Origin: Salinigranum rubrum | GTDB lineage: Archaea; Halobacteriota; Halobacteria; Halobacteriales; Haloferacaceae | Assembly: GCF_002906575.1 (NCBI RefSeq) | Contig: NZ_CP026309.1 | Location: 682,001 to 746,000 of the forward strand | Length of the DNA: 64,000 bases | Direction: 5' to 3' | Shown: piece after piece, positions 33,546 through 42,014 of the stretch | How positions within the stretch are numbered: the first letter of the stretch is position 1 | Layout of the letters: the number at the start of each line of letters is the position of its first letter | Notes under the pieces: generated by a model | Told to the model about the DNA's origin: nothing | The model's input: only the letters and a program-made list of their open reading frames with translations | The model's database searches: none | Made by a program: the position numbers and the translations under genes

Positions 33546-34991
33546 ATGGTAGACATACTCGTCGAGAACGCGACCGTACTCACGATGAACGACGACCGCG
33601 ATGTCATCGACGCCGGTGCCGTCGCGATCGACGAGGGCGAGATCGTAGACGTAGGTTCGACGTCGGACTTGGCCGACCGCCACGATGCCGCACGGGTCCT
33701 CGACGCCAGTGGGTGTGCGGTACTCCCTGGTTTCATCTCCTCGCACGTCCACGTCTCTGACATCCTCTTGCGTGGGCTCGAGAAAGACCGGTCCCTCCTG
33801 GACTGGCTGTACAACGTCAAGAAGCCAGGTGTCCACGCCATGACTCCAGACGAGAACGCCGTCGCCGCGGCCCTGTACTGTCTGGAAGCGATCCAGTCCG
33901 GCATCACGACGTTCGTGGAGAACGGCACTGGTGCTGGGAACGGTTACTCTCTGGCAGCGATCGAGGCGAAACTGCACGTGTACGACTGTGCAGGGATCCG
34001 AAACGTCTACTGCCACGGGTTCAGCGACCGTGAGTCGAGCCCGGCGGTCGAGGCGTTCATCGAACGACTCGTCGACAAAGAGCCCACTGTCGACCACTAC
34101 TTCCCCGAGACCGAAGACACCGACGCCGCACTCGACGAGACCGAGTCCTACATCGAGCGGTATCACGGGAGCGCAGACGGCCGCCAGTCGGTCTGGCCCT
34201 GTCCCGGTGTCGCCTGGGGTGTCACGCCCGCTGGCCTCCGCGGTGCGTACGAACTCGCCGAGCGCCACGACGTGATGACGACGACCCACGCGTCTGAGAC
34301 GGTCCACGAGGAGATGGGTCACCTCTCGACGATCGAGTACCTCAACAGTGCCGACTACCTCGGTGAACGCACGCTGCTGGGCCACTGTGTCCACGTCGAC
34401 GACCGTGACATCCGGTTGCTTTCGACTACCGATACGCGTGTCGCCCACAACCCGGTCACGAACCTCGCGCTCGGCTCGGGGATCGCTCCGGTTCCGGATC
34501 TGCTCGGTGCGGGCGTGACTGTCGGCCTCGGCACGGACAACACGAGCGGGAGCGACACGGTCAATATGCTCAACGATCTGCGGTTTGCGGCACTGATTCA
34601 CAAGGGGGCTCGTCGTGACCCCGGTGCCATCACGGCGAAGAAAGTGCTCGAGATGGCGACCATTGACGCTGCCCGAGCGATTGGTCGTGAAGCCGATCTC
34701 GGTTCGCTCGAACCGGGCAAACGAGCCGACCTGCTCGTTCTCGATCTCGACTATCCCCATCTCGTCCCACACGCTGACGTCGCTGCTGCCGTCGTCTACC
34801 AGGCACAGGGATTCGAGGTCGAGACGGTCATCTGCGACGGTGCGGTCGTCATGGAGTCGCGGAACGTCCACGGCGTCCAAGAGCTCTACCCGACGCTGCA
34901 CGAGACTGCGGTCGCCTCGGCGACCGACGTGCTTGACCGAGCAGGTCTCTCGGGCATCGAGACGAACTGGGAGTCGGTCTCGTCGACGTGA
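33546..34991 (+). CDS. Amidohydrolase, AtzA/TrzA/guanine deaminase-like
   Basis: A 481-aa metal-dependent amidohydrolase of the group containing triazine hydrolases, hydroxydechloroatrazine ethylaminohydrolase and S-adenosylhomocysteine/methylthioadenosine deaminases. Metal motifs are LPGFISSHVHVSDILLRG near residue 58, TTTHASETVHEEMGHL near residue 240, LLGHCVHVDDRD near residue 277 and TVGLGTDNTSGSD near residue 323 (catalytic Asp). The C-terminal GREADLGSLEPGKRADLLVLDLDYPHLVPH is the usual composite beta-domain. In context it probably removes an amino or substituted amino group from a heterocycle brought in by the 29178 importer. Confidence 0.86.
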   Translation: MVDILVENATVLTMNDDRDVIDAGAVAIDEGEIVDVGSTSDLADRHDAARVLDASGCAVLPGFISSHVHVSDILLRGLEKDRSLLDWLYNVKKPGVHAMTPDENAVAAALYCLEAIQSGITTFVENGTGAGNGYSLAAIEAKLHVYDCAGIRNVYCHGFSDRESSPAVEAFIERLVDKEPTVDHYFPETEDTDAALDETESYIERYHGSADGRQSVWPCPGVAWGVTPAGLRGAYELAERHDVMTTTHASETVHEEMGHLSTIEYLNSADYLGERTLLGHCVHVDDRDIRLLSTTDTRVAHNPVTNLALGSGIAPVPDLLGAGVTVGLGTDNTSGSDTVNMLNDLRFAALIHKGARRDPGAITAKKVLEMATIDAARAIGREADLGSLEPGKRADLLVLDLDYPHLVPHADVAAAVVYQAQGFEVETVICDGAVVMESRNVHGVQELYPTLHETAVASATDVLDRAGLSGIETNWESVSST

Positions 34992-35198
34992 CTCCGGTCA
35001 GGCTCTGTCAGTCCAGTTACTGTCGTGTTCTGACGGCCGCCTGTCCGGTTCGAGGCCGACAGCGCACTCTCGGCCGATTCGTCGCAAGGGGTTCGTGGTG
35101 GCTCGGTGTCATGCTGCCGTCTCCCTCGACACTGCGAGCCGGTTGTTGACCGACGCACCGCGAGGACTCCGTACTCAGACGATAGACCGACCCGAGTT

Positions 35199-36164
35199 TC
35201 AGCTACCCTCTGCTCGAAGCGTCTCGTCGAGGAAGTCCAGCGTCTTCGACCACGCGTCTCTCGTCGCCTCGGGTTCGAAGCTTTGGCCGCTCGGGTTCGC
35301 GAAGGCGTGGTTCGCGCCCTCGTAGACGTACACCTCGTGTTCGACGCCGAGTTCGTCGAGCGTCTCGTTGAACGCGCGCACGTCCTCGACGGGGACGACC
35401 TGGTCCTCGGAGCCGAAGATGCCCAGCACGGGCCCGTCGATGCGCTGGAGCGTCTCCTCGTCGGTGGCGAGCGTCCCGTAGTAGATGACGGTCGCGTTCA
35501 GGTCGGCCTCGCTGAGGCTCAGCTGGAGACTCTGCCCGCCGCCGAAGCACCACCCGAGGCTGGCGACCTGGTTCGTCGTCGAGGGGAGTTCTCTGAGCCC
35601 GGAGACGGCCGCGCTCATCTTCGCCACGGCCTCGTCGGGGTTCTCTCTGACCTGTCCCGACAACTGACCCGCCCGCGAGGAGTTCGTCGCCACCTCGCCG
35701 CCGTAGAGGTCGACCGCGAACACGACGTAGCCGTGGCCCGCGAGGATGTCGGCCATGTGCTTGATGTTCTCGTTGAGCCCCCACCACTCGTGGATCATCA
35801 CCACGGCGGGGTAGGTGCCGTTGTCGGCCGGCCGCGCGAGGTAGCCCGGCGTGCCGCCGATGGTCGTCTCCTCGGCCGTGATGGCCGAGAGGTTCTCGGC
35901 GCTGAAGATAGCGGCGTTCTGTCCCGACACGGCGACCGTACAGGTGCCGTTCTTGTTTATCTCGCCCGGCTGACAGCCCATGTGCGGCGTCCCCGTGACC
36001 GACGCGTCCGCCTCCGTCGCGGCCATCGGTGTCGCGGTGGCCGTCGACGCCGGCGTGTCCGTCGGGGCTGTCGTCGACGGCGCGTCGGTCGTCTGTCCGC
36101 CCATCCCGGAGCAGCCGCTCAGGAGGACTACTGCGACAACGAGTACCGTGAGTGTCGTTCGCAT
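35199..36164 (-). CDS. Dienelactone hydrolase family lipoprotein
   Basis: A 321-aa alpha/beta hydrolase of the dienelactone hydrolase family. The N-terminus TTLTVLVVAVVLLSGCSGMG is a Sec-type lipoprotein signal with lipobox Cys18, followed by a Thr/Ala-rich linker and a MGCQPGEINKNGTC segment. The catalytic triad is visible as Cys206 in SLGWCFGGG, Asp254 in IFGSEDQVV and His286 in YEGANHAFANP. It is probably surface-anchored and hydrolyses an ester or lactone. The 3' third is duplicated as a broken fragment at 24251-24374. Confidence 0.88.
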   Translation of the reverse strand: MRTTLTVLVVAVVLLSGCSGMGGQTTDAPSTTAPTDTPASTATATPMAATEADASVTGTPHMGCQPGEINKNGTCTVAVSGQNAAIFSAENLSAITAEETTIGGTPGYLARPADNGTYPAVVMIHEWWGLNENIKHMADILAGHGYVVFAVDLYGGEVATNSSRAGQLSGQVRENPDEAVAKMSAAVSGLRELPSTTNQVASLGWCFGGGQSLQLSLSEADLNATVIYYGTLATDEETLQRIDGPVLGIFGSEDQVVPVEDVRAFNETLDELGVEHEVYVYEGANHAFANPSGQSFEPEATRDAWSKTLDFLDETLRAEGS

Positions 36165-36380
36165 TTCATGTCCCGTTGGAGTGTCCAGTCATAACCGTTC
36201 CGGCCGGTCGTGGTCGCTCCGAAGTCGAGCGTTCCGGAGCCGACGATCACCCGGGAACTGCCTACTGGGTGACGCCGGCCTCGCCGCCGAGTTTCCGCTC
36301 GATAGATATGTCGACGACCACCCCGACTCCGTCGGCGCTCCCGGTGAGGACTCAGTTCGACGGGGAGCGTGTGCCGGTCG

Positions 36381-37085
36381 TTACACCGAGGCTGTGAGCC
36401 CGCCGTCGACGCGGATGTTCTGCCCGCTGATGTAGCTCGACTGGGGCGAGAGCAGGTACGCGACCGCATCCGCGATCTCGTCGGTCCGCGCCGGTCGCTT
36501 CATCGGGATCCGTTCCCTCGTCTCCTCGTCCACCTCGTAGCTGTCGACGAACCCCGGTTGAACCGTGTTCATCCGGATACCGTCTGCCGCGTACCGATCG
36601 GCGTAGAGCTTCGTGAAACTCCCCAGGCCCGCGCGCAACACCGACGACACCGGGAAGTCGCTCGACGGCTCGAACGCGGAGAACGTCGAGATGTTCACGA
36701 ACGCCCCACCGCCCTGTGCGTCCATCACGGGGGTGACGAGTCGGGCCATCCGAACCGTGTTCAACAGCACGAGGTCCATCCCCTCGTACCACTCCTCGTC
36801 GGAGATTTCGAGGAGGTCGCCGGAGGCCGGATGGCCCGTGTTGTTCACCACCGCGTCGATCCGCCCGTAGCGTTCGGCCGTCGTCTCGACGAGCGCCGCC
36901 AGGTCGTCGGGGTTCGTCACGGAGCCCTCGAACCCGTCGCCGCCGAGTTCCTGTGCGACCTCGACCGCGCTCCCCGACCGCGAGAGGAGTACCGGCCTGT
37001 ACCCCTCCTCGTTCAGTCGTCGTGCGCACGCTTCGCCGATTCCGCTTCCCGCCGCCGTCACGATCGCGACTTTCGTCTCGGCCAT
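36381..37085 (-). CDS. Atypical SDR family oxidoreductase (copy 2)
   Basis: A 234-aa short-chain dehydrogenase fold protein. The nucleotide-binding turn is TAAGSGIGEACARRL, the NNTG motif is VNNTGHPASGD, and the C-terminus YISGQNIRVDGGLTASV is typical. The YxxxK catalytic pair is replaced: the aligned segment is FPVSSVLRAGLGSFTK, with Ser at Tyr and Arg at Lys, as in the other two SDRs of the window. I start at MAETKVAIV; an ATG 42 bp upstream adds residues without family likeness. It is not obviously in an operon. Confidence 0.82.
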   Translation of the reverse strand: MAETKVAIVTAAGSGIGEACARRLNEEGYRPVLLSRSGSAVEVAQELGGDGFEGSVTNPDDLAALVETTAERYGRIDAVVNNTGHPASGDLLEISDEEWYEGMDLVLLNTVRMARLVTPVMDAQGGGAFVNISTFSAFEPSSDFPVSSVLRAGLGSFTKLYADRYAADGIRMNTVQPGFVDSYEVDEETRERIPMKRPARTDEIADAVAYLLSPQSSYISGQNIRVDGGLTASV

Positions 37086-37964
37086 ACGCTCCGTATCCGT
37101 GCGGGGTGGATAAGTACGGTACTCCACTATCGAAGGCGCCTGGTCCCATCAAGGGGTCTTCCGCCTCGGTGTCACGGACGAACGCTGTGGGTTCTCGGAG
37201 GGGTGTCCGCAGCCGAGCCGTCGACCCCGATGCCCTCCGGGCGGGCAGAAAGCGCCCTCCCGTTTTCGAGGCACGCTCTCGCCGCGGATAGATTGTGACC
37301 GCACAGCTCGGTTGACCGGGTGCGTGCTCTCCCCCCCGCCACGCGCCTCGGTCGTCTCGCGACAGTACGTGCCTCACTCCCCGACTCTCCTTCGACTCCC
37401 CGATTCTGCCACCCCGTCTCGTAGGTCGTATCTCGTCGGAGGACCGAACGTCTCGCTCGGGAGATGAACTCTCGATCTGGGCTCCAAACAAGAGTACTTA
37501 GATATATTTAGAGAGAATACGGAACGGTGGTGGCCCGAGGGGTGTCTCCGTTCACGCTCACCGCATACGGTGAACATAGTAGATAGATCAGTTTCAACGA
37601 CAGAAACGGCCACAAATTGTCCTCTTCAAAGAGTAAGAGGACAAAACGTGTCGTGTTATTCTTGATCGTCACCGACAGTGTTCTTATGAACGTTCGGGAC
37701 CCGAACCCGAACGGTCGCACGTGGTGTACTTATCTAACTAATTCCATCTTCATACTGATTTCAGCGACGGAGAACGCTCCGAGTTAAGAGACGGATTCGA
37801 GCCGCTTCTTCGTCGCCAGGTCACGGGCGTCGACGGCGAACGAATCAACCGCCGCGAGGGTTTCCGACCGAGCGTCGAACCGTATCACTCACGTCAGAGC
37901 GGGATGGTCGTGATGTCGTTCTTGCCGTGGCCCGTGGCCCCTGAACCGCGTGCTCGGGCGTTTC
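37086..37964. other. Long intergenic region, no gene recognised
   Basis: 879 bp. The part from about 37490 to 37780 is A/T-rich and stop-dense. A short hairpin, TCACCG/CGGTGA with a 4-base loop, lies at 37558-37573. Small open frames on both strands have no recognisable products. This is the largest coding gap in region C. Confidence 0.5.
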
Positions 37965-39191
37965 CTACGGATCGCTCCGCTGGTCGGTCGCGAACACGTT
38001 CATCGCATAGGTCGTCCGCAGGACGTCGACTGCCCGTCCGGGTTCGAAGAACAGCCCACCTTCGGACTTGAGGAACTCACACACGACCTCGGACGCGTGG
38101 GTGGGACCCGCGACGAGACCCGAGTCGGTCTCGGTGACCCACTCCATCAGCCGTCTGTCGCTCAGACTGTCTCCCATCGCCAACACGAACGGATCGTCGA
38201 CGCCGAGCGTCGACAGCGCCCGTTGCGCCCCGACCGCCTTGCTCAGTTCCGGACTGCCCACCTCCGCTGCGCTTCCGTGGTAGTAGAGGACGTCTATCCG
38301 CTCGAACTGCCGATGAACGTCGTCGTCGAGCGACTCGGCATCGAGTTCGGGTAGCGCGTCGACTCGGTCGACGACGTCCCGTATCTCCGGGTCGCGGTCC
38401 GCATAGTACGCTCTGGCGTACTGCGCTCCGTCGGGACCAGCGACCGCTTCGCCGACCCGGTCGAGCACGGCGACGGTTGCGTGGTCGATCACCGATACCG
38501 CCTCTTCGCTCCCCGTTTCGGCGTTCGGCTTCAGCGTGACGTTGAACTCGTTTCCCTGGAGGTACGCCCCCTCCCGGACGGCGCGCGGCGCGTCGGTACT
38601 CATCGCTGTCCGAACCGTCTCGAAGACCGTTCTGGTCTCCTCGTCGAGGTTTCGGTACAGCTCTTGTTTCGTCTCCACCCCGTGTTTCGGCGTGAAGACG
38701 CCGATTCCCGCCTCGTATACGACACTCACCGCGCCCGAGTGAAAGCGGTCGCTCCCGAGGCCCTGGACGAGCAACCCCTTGACGTTCTCCATCGTCTGTC
38801 CGGTGCAGATGACCACCGGAACGTCCGCGTCGACGAACTGTCCGAGCAGTGCTATCACCGCTACTGGCACCCTATCGTCGGTCGTGCCGACCGAACGGAG
38901 CGTCTCGTCCAGGTCGAGAACGAGCGCGTTCACCGCTCGTCCGTGCGTCTCGGCGAGTTCTGTAGCGTGTCGCGCCTGTTCATGTGACGCGTACGCCGCG
39001 ACTTCCGCGAGCCGCGGACCGAACTCGTCCTCGACTCGTTCGCGCTGTTCGGCGAGTCGTGCTTCGAGGTCGGTGTCGGGCTGCAACGCCGGATCGGAGA
39101 GTCCCATCGCGATGCAATCGACGGCAGTCTGCCGTCGTCGGAGGCAGTCAGTGTCGACGGTGGCGTAGAGACGGTTCAGTGGCCAAGCCAT
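37965..39191 (-). CDS. HAD superfamily hydrolase
   Basis: A 408-aa protein with an N-terminal helical region of about 85 residues and a haloacid dehalogenase-type phosphatase domain. Motif I is VLDLDETLRSVG near residue 91, motif II is VVICTGQTMEN, and motif IV is VLAMGDSLSDRRLMEW near residue 345. The GDSLSD motif and large cap suggest a class IIB sugar-phosphate or phosphomannomutase-like phosphatase. It stands alone between two large gaps. The N-terminal region (LEARLAEQRERVEDEFGPRL) looks helical, possibly coiled coil. The substrate is not assigned. Confidence 0.75.
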   Translation of the reverse strand: MAWPLNRLYATVDTDCLRRRQTAVDCIAMGLSDPALQPDTDLEARLAEQRERVEDEFGPRLAEVAAYASHEQARHATELAETHGRAVNALVLDLDETLRSVGTTDDRVPVAVIALLGQFVDADVPVVICTGQTMENVKGLLVQGLGSDRFHSGAVSVVYEAGIGVFTPKHGVETKQELYRNLDEETRTVFETVRTAMSTDAPRAVREGAYLQGNEFNVTLKPNAETGSEEAVSVIDHATVAVLDRVGEAVAGPDGAQYARAYYADRDPEIRDVVDRVDALPELDAESLDDDVHRQFERIDVLYYHGSAAEVGSPELSKAVGAQRALSTLGVDDPFVLAMGDSLSDRRLMEWVTETDSGLVAGPTHASEVVCEFLKSEGGLFFEPGRAVDVLRTTYAMNVFATDQRSDP

Positions 39192-39631
39192 CGGTTACGA
39201 GTGGACCGATCGATGACTTATAACTAGGGGCACCGGCTGCGAGCGACTGCCTCCGACGAGACGAACTGAGCGGTCGAGGATGGGGCAGAACGGGCGACTC
39301 GGCTTGCCTCTCCAATGGACCAACGCTTCCCAGGGGCGTACGGTGACGGCTGATACCGACGTGCCTCTCACCGCTACTTCGACTCGCACGTTCGCTAATC
39401 GAGAACCGCACGAGGCGTATCGCCTCCGTTCTGCTGTTCGTCCGGATTCCACCTTTTCCGGTTGCAGTCGTGCATTTTGCGCGTCCTCTCCGAGAGACGT
39501 TACAGCCGTAAGTTCGTAATGGAACTGCCGGGATTCGAGGATAACACGTTACAAAAATATCGATGTAATATTTTGGGACGAGGTGCTTCGTCACAGCCGG
39601 GCAGATACTTCAGGAACGTCCGTGTTAGTTC

Positions 39632-39648
39632 GTTCTCTATTTGCGAAC
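39632..39648. promoter_or_regulatory. Candidate IclR operator, site 1 (GTTC-N9-GAAC)
   Basis: GTTCTCTATTTGCGAAC. Over a 22-base span (39628-39649) it matches the reverse complement of 40571-40592 at 21 positions. Two such long matches flanking one regulator gene are unlikely by chance. It is 120 bp beyond the IclR stop. Confidence 0.6.
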
Positions 39649-39734
39649 ACATCCCGTCTCCGGGCTTCGTGACGTCGCGGATCGTGCAGGTATTTCATGA
39701 TTGTTCGACAAATATGGGGCCGAGAACGGGTTCT

Positions 39735-39751
39735 GTTCGGAGTGAGCGAAC
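39735..39751. promoter_or_regulatory. Candidate IclR operator, site 2 (GTTCG-N7-CGAAC)
   Basis: GTTCGGAGTGAGCGAAC, a 17-bp palindrome with 5-bp arms, 17 bp past the IclR stop codon. It has the same length and outer bases as the sites at 39632 and 40572, but a different centre. It could instead be a weak terminator hairpin. Confidence 0.4.
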
Positions 39752-39767
39752 GGTGGGAGTCACCCCC

Positions 39768-40541
39768 TCAGTCCGTCACGGACGCTTGCAGCTGGTTCTC
39801 GATTCGGTTTTTCGCGCTGATGACCAGTCCGGGGTTGTTCTGTCGGAGCTGTTTCCCCGAGAGCGTGTCCGTCGTCCCGGTGATGAAGATCGCCCCGAGT
39901 ACCTCGCCTTCTCCCCCGTTGATCGCAGCTCCGATGCCGCGTACGTCGTCGTCGTACTCCCGATTCTCGTAGGCGAGCCCGTGACTTCTGACGTCCTGTA
40001 GCTCCTCGCGCAACGTCTCTTCGTCGGTGATCGTGCTGCTCGTGAACTGCTCGCGGTCGCCCGTCTCGAAGAATCGGTCGAGTGCAGTCTGTGAGAGTGC
40101 GGCGAGAATGGCCTTCCCCGGCCCGGTTGCGTGGAGCGGGACCCGATCTCCCTCGGTGAGCCGCGGCTCGGTATCGTCACGCCCGACACGACTGTAGACG
40201 CACATCCCCTCGTTCCGCTCGTGAACGATGATCCCCGCATCCAGTCCGGACATCGTCGCCATCTGGTCGATCTCCGTGCGCGCAACGACGTAGAGCGGGG
40301 ATCGGTTGCGGACCCGTGCTCCGACCTGAAAGAACTGGAGGCTCAACCGGGACCCGTCCTCGTCTCGAACCACGTAACCGAGCTGTTCAAGCGTGGTGAG
40401 GTGACTGTGAACGGCGCTCTTCGAGAGGTTGAGACGGTCCGCGAGTTCTGAGACTCCCGCCGTCTCCAACCTGATGAGCGCGTCGACGACCCGGAACGTC
40501 GTTGCAGTCGCCTTCACCGGGGGGGCTGCATCGGGTGTCAT
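39768..40541 (-). CDS. IclR family transcriptional regulator (copy 1)
   Basis: A 257-aa IclR-type regulator. The N-terminal winged helix-turn-helix covers about residues 15-75 (VSELADRLNLSKSAVHSHLTTLEQLGYVV); the C-terminal effector domain follows with LHATGPGKAILAAL and GIGAAINGGEGEVLGAIFITG. The effector is presumably a sugar acid or intermediate of the adjacent genes. Upstream lies a 17-bp palindrome (40572-40588), 31 bp before the start, suggesting autoregulation. A start 24 bp upstream is also possible. It is transcribed in the same direction as the enolase and kinase genes further upstream. Confidence 0.88.
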   Translation of the reverse strand: MTPDAAPPVKATATTFRVVDALIRLETAGVSELADRLNLSKSAVHSHLTTLEQLGYVVRDEDGSRLSLQFFQVGARVRNRSPLYVVARTEIDQMATMSGLDAGIIVHERNEGMCVYSRVGRDDTEPRLTEGDRVPLHATGPGKAILAALSQTALDRFFETGDREQFTSSTITDEETLREELQDVRSHGLAYENREYDDDVRGIGAAINGGEGEVLGAIFITGTTDTLSGKQLRQNNPGLVISAKNRIENQLQASVTD

Positions 40542-40571
40542 ACGCACACATTCGTCCCCAGTCATATACCT

Positions 40572-40588
40572 GTTCGGAAATAGAGAAC
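40572..40588. promoter_or_regulatory. Candidate IclR operator, site 3 (GTTC-N9-GAAC)
   Basis: GTTCGGAAATAGAGAAC, 31-47 bp upstream of the IclR start codon and so overlapping its promoter. It is the inverted counterpart of the site at 39632. Confidence 0.6.
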
Positions 40589-40747
40589 GAACTCGTCCCG
40601 TGTGAGCGCTGGCAGCACCCGAGTCCCGCTCTCAGCAGCACAGGGCGACTGGCTCCGACGTGCCACCGGCTCTCTCGTGTGTTGGTAGCGTCTTGATGGG
40701 GTGTCCCGTACAGTTCTCCGATGGCGAACGCGACCGCCGTCCCTGCG

Positions 40748-41898
40748 TCACCACTCCGCGATACTGCCGTCGTCTTGGTACCAGAGGGGGTTCTCCCAGT
40801 CGAGTTCCGGCGCTTCACGCTGGCGGACGACCGATTCGTCGATGTCGACGCCGAGTCCGGGGCCGTCCGGGGCGTTGATGTACCCATCCTCGAATCCGAA
40901 CGCGTCGGGGTCTCTCAGGTACGTCAGCATGATGTTGTTCTCGGGGCTGTGGACGTCGAGGTCCTGGCCCTGAACGATCGCGTTCGGCGTCGTGATGTCG
41001 AGCTGCACACAGGCCGCGAGCGCGATTGGTCCGAGTGGACAGTGAAACGCCGCCGAGATGTCCTTCGTCTCAGCGGCGCTGGCGATCCGTCGAGTCTCCG
41101 AAATGCCCCCCGCATGGGACGGATTCGGCTGGATGACGTCGACGAGCCCGTCCTCGAACACGTCCTCGAAGTCCCACCGCGAGTAGAGCCGCTCGCCGGA
41201 CGCGAGCGGCGTCTGTGAGTGCTGTTTGATGTCCCTGAACGCGTCCCACTGCTCCGCGAGCACTGGTTCTTCGATGAACATCGGGCCGAACTCGTCGAGT
41301 TCAGCTGCCAGCCGCGGTGCCATCGCCTTGGTCACGCGACCCCGGAAATCGACGACGAGATCGACGTCTTCGCCGACTGTCTCGCGAAACGCGGCGACCT
41401 GTTCGCGGGCCTCACGGACGACGGACGGGTGGTCGATTCGGCGAACCGACGAGACCGCCGAGAGCTTGAGCGCCCGGTACCCGTGGTCGACCGCGCGCTC
41501 TGCGGCCGCCGCGAGTTCGGCGGGCGTTTCCCCCTCGATCCACTGATACGCGAGGACCCGGTCACGGGCACGCCCCCCGAGCAGTTCGTACACCGGTGCG
41601 TCGTAGTGTTTCCCCTTGATGTCCCACAGCGCCTGGTCGATTCCGCTCATCGCGCTCATCAGTACCGGCCCCCGCGAAAGTACCTCCCTCGGTACAGCGC
41701 CTGCCAATGTCGCTCGATGTCCCGTGGGTCCCTCCCGATGAGGTAGTTGTCCAGCATCGCCTTCGCCGCTCCGATGGTCGCCTTCGCGTGATTCTCCACG
41801 GCCGGCTCACCCCACCCTACGAGTCCCGTATCGGTCACGAGTTTCAGGAACACCCAGCGGGGCGGGACGACGAACAGGTCGTAATCCGTGATTTGCAT
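40748..41898 (-). pseudogene. Enolase-superfamily dehydratase (galactonate dehydratase-like), frameshifted
   Basis: Mandelate racemase/enolase-superfamily protein resembling D-galactonate dehydratase (DgoD) throughout. The N-terminal part MQITDYDLFVVPPRWVFLKL to YRGRYFRGG ends in a frameshift at five C (41669-41673, plus strand); the rest, GPVLMSAMSGIDQALWDIKGKHYDAPVYELLGG onward, reads in another frame to 40748. One added base restores 383 aa, the DgoD length. Metal and catalytic motifs VDFRGRVTKAM, FIEEPVLAEQ, ASGERLYSRWDF and FHCPLGPIALAA are all intact. It would dehydrate a sugar acid to a 2-keto-3-deoxy acid. Decay is limited to the single indel, so sequencing error is quite possible. 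Confidence 0.83.
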
Positions 41899-42014
41899 GG
41901 ATACCTCTGTGACCCGGCGGCTGATGTAAGTATGGGCTGTGTGACGACGCTCGACGTCACCGACGTACGAGCGGAGAACTTGAGACTGGTAGAGTAGGTG
42001 CGCTCTGGGTTCGT

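Larger units (their letters stand above)
39192..39767. other. Intergenic region with IclR-type palindromes
   Basis: 576 bp between the HAD gene and the IclR gene, with no gene recognised. It contains two 17-bp GTTC-N9-GAAC palindromes, listed separately, and an A/T-rich patch around 39545-39580. Confidence 0.5.

Noticed and set aside
37558-37573. TCACCG/CGGTGA hairpin as a terminator or attenuator
   Set aside because: The 6-bp stem is short, it has no following T-run, and no adjacent gene end is close enough to support a function.
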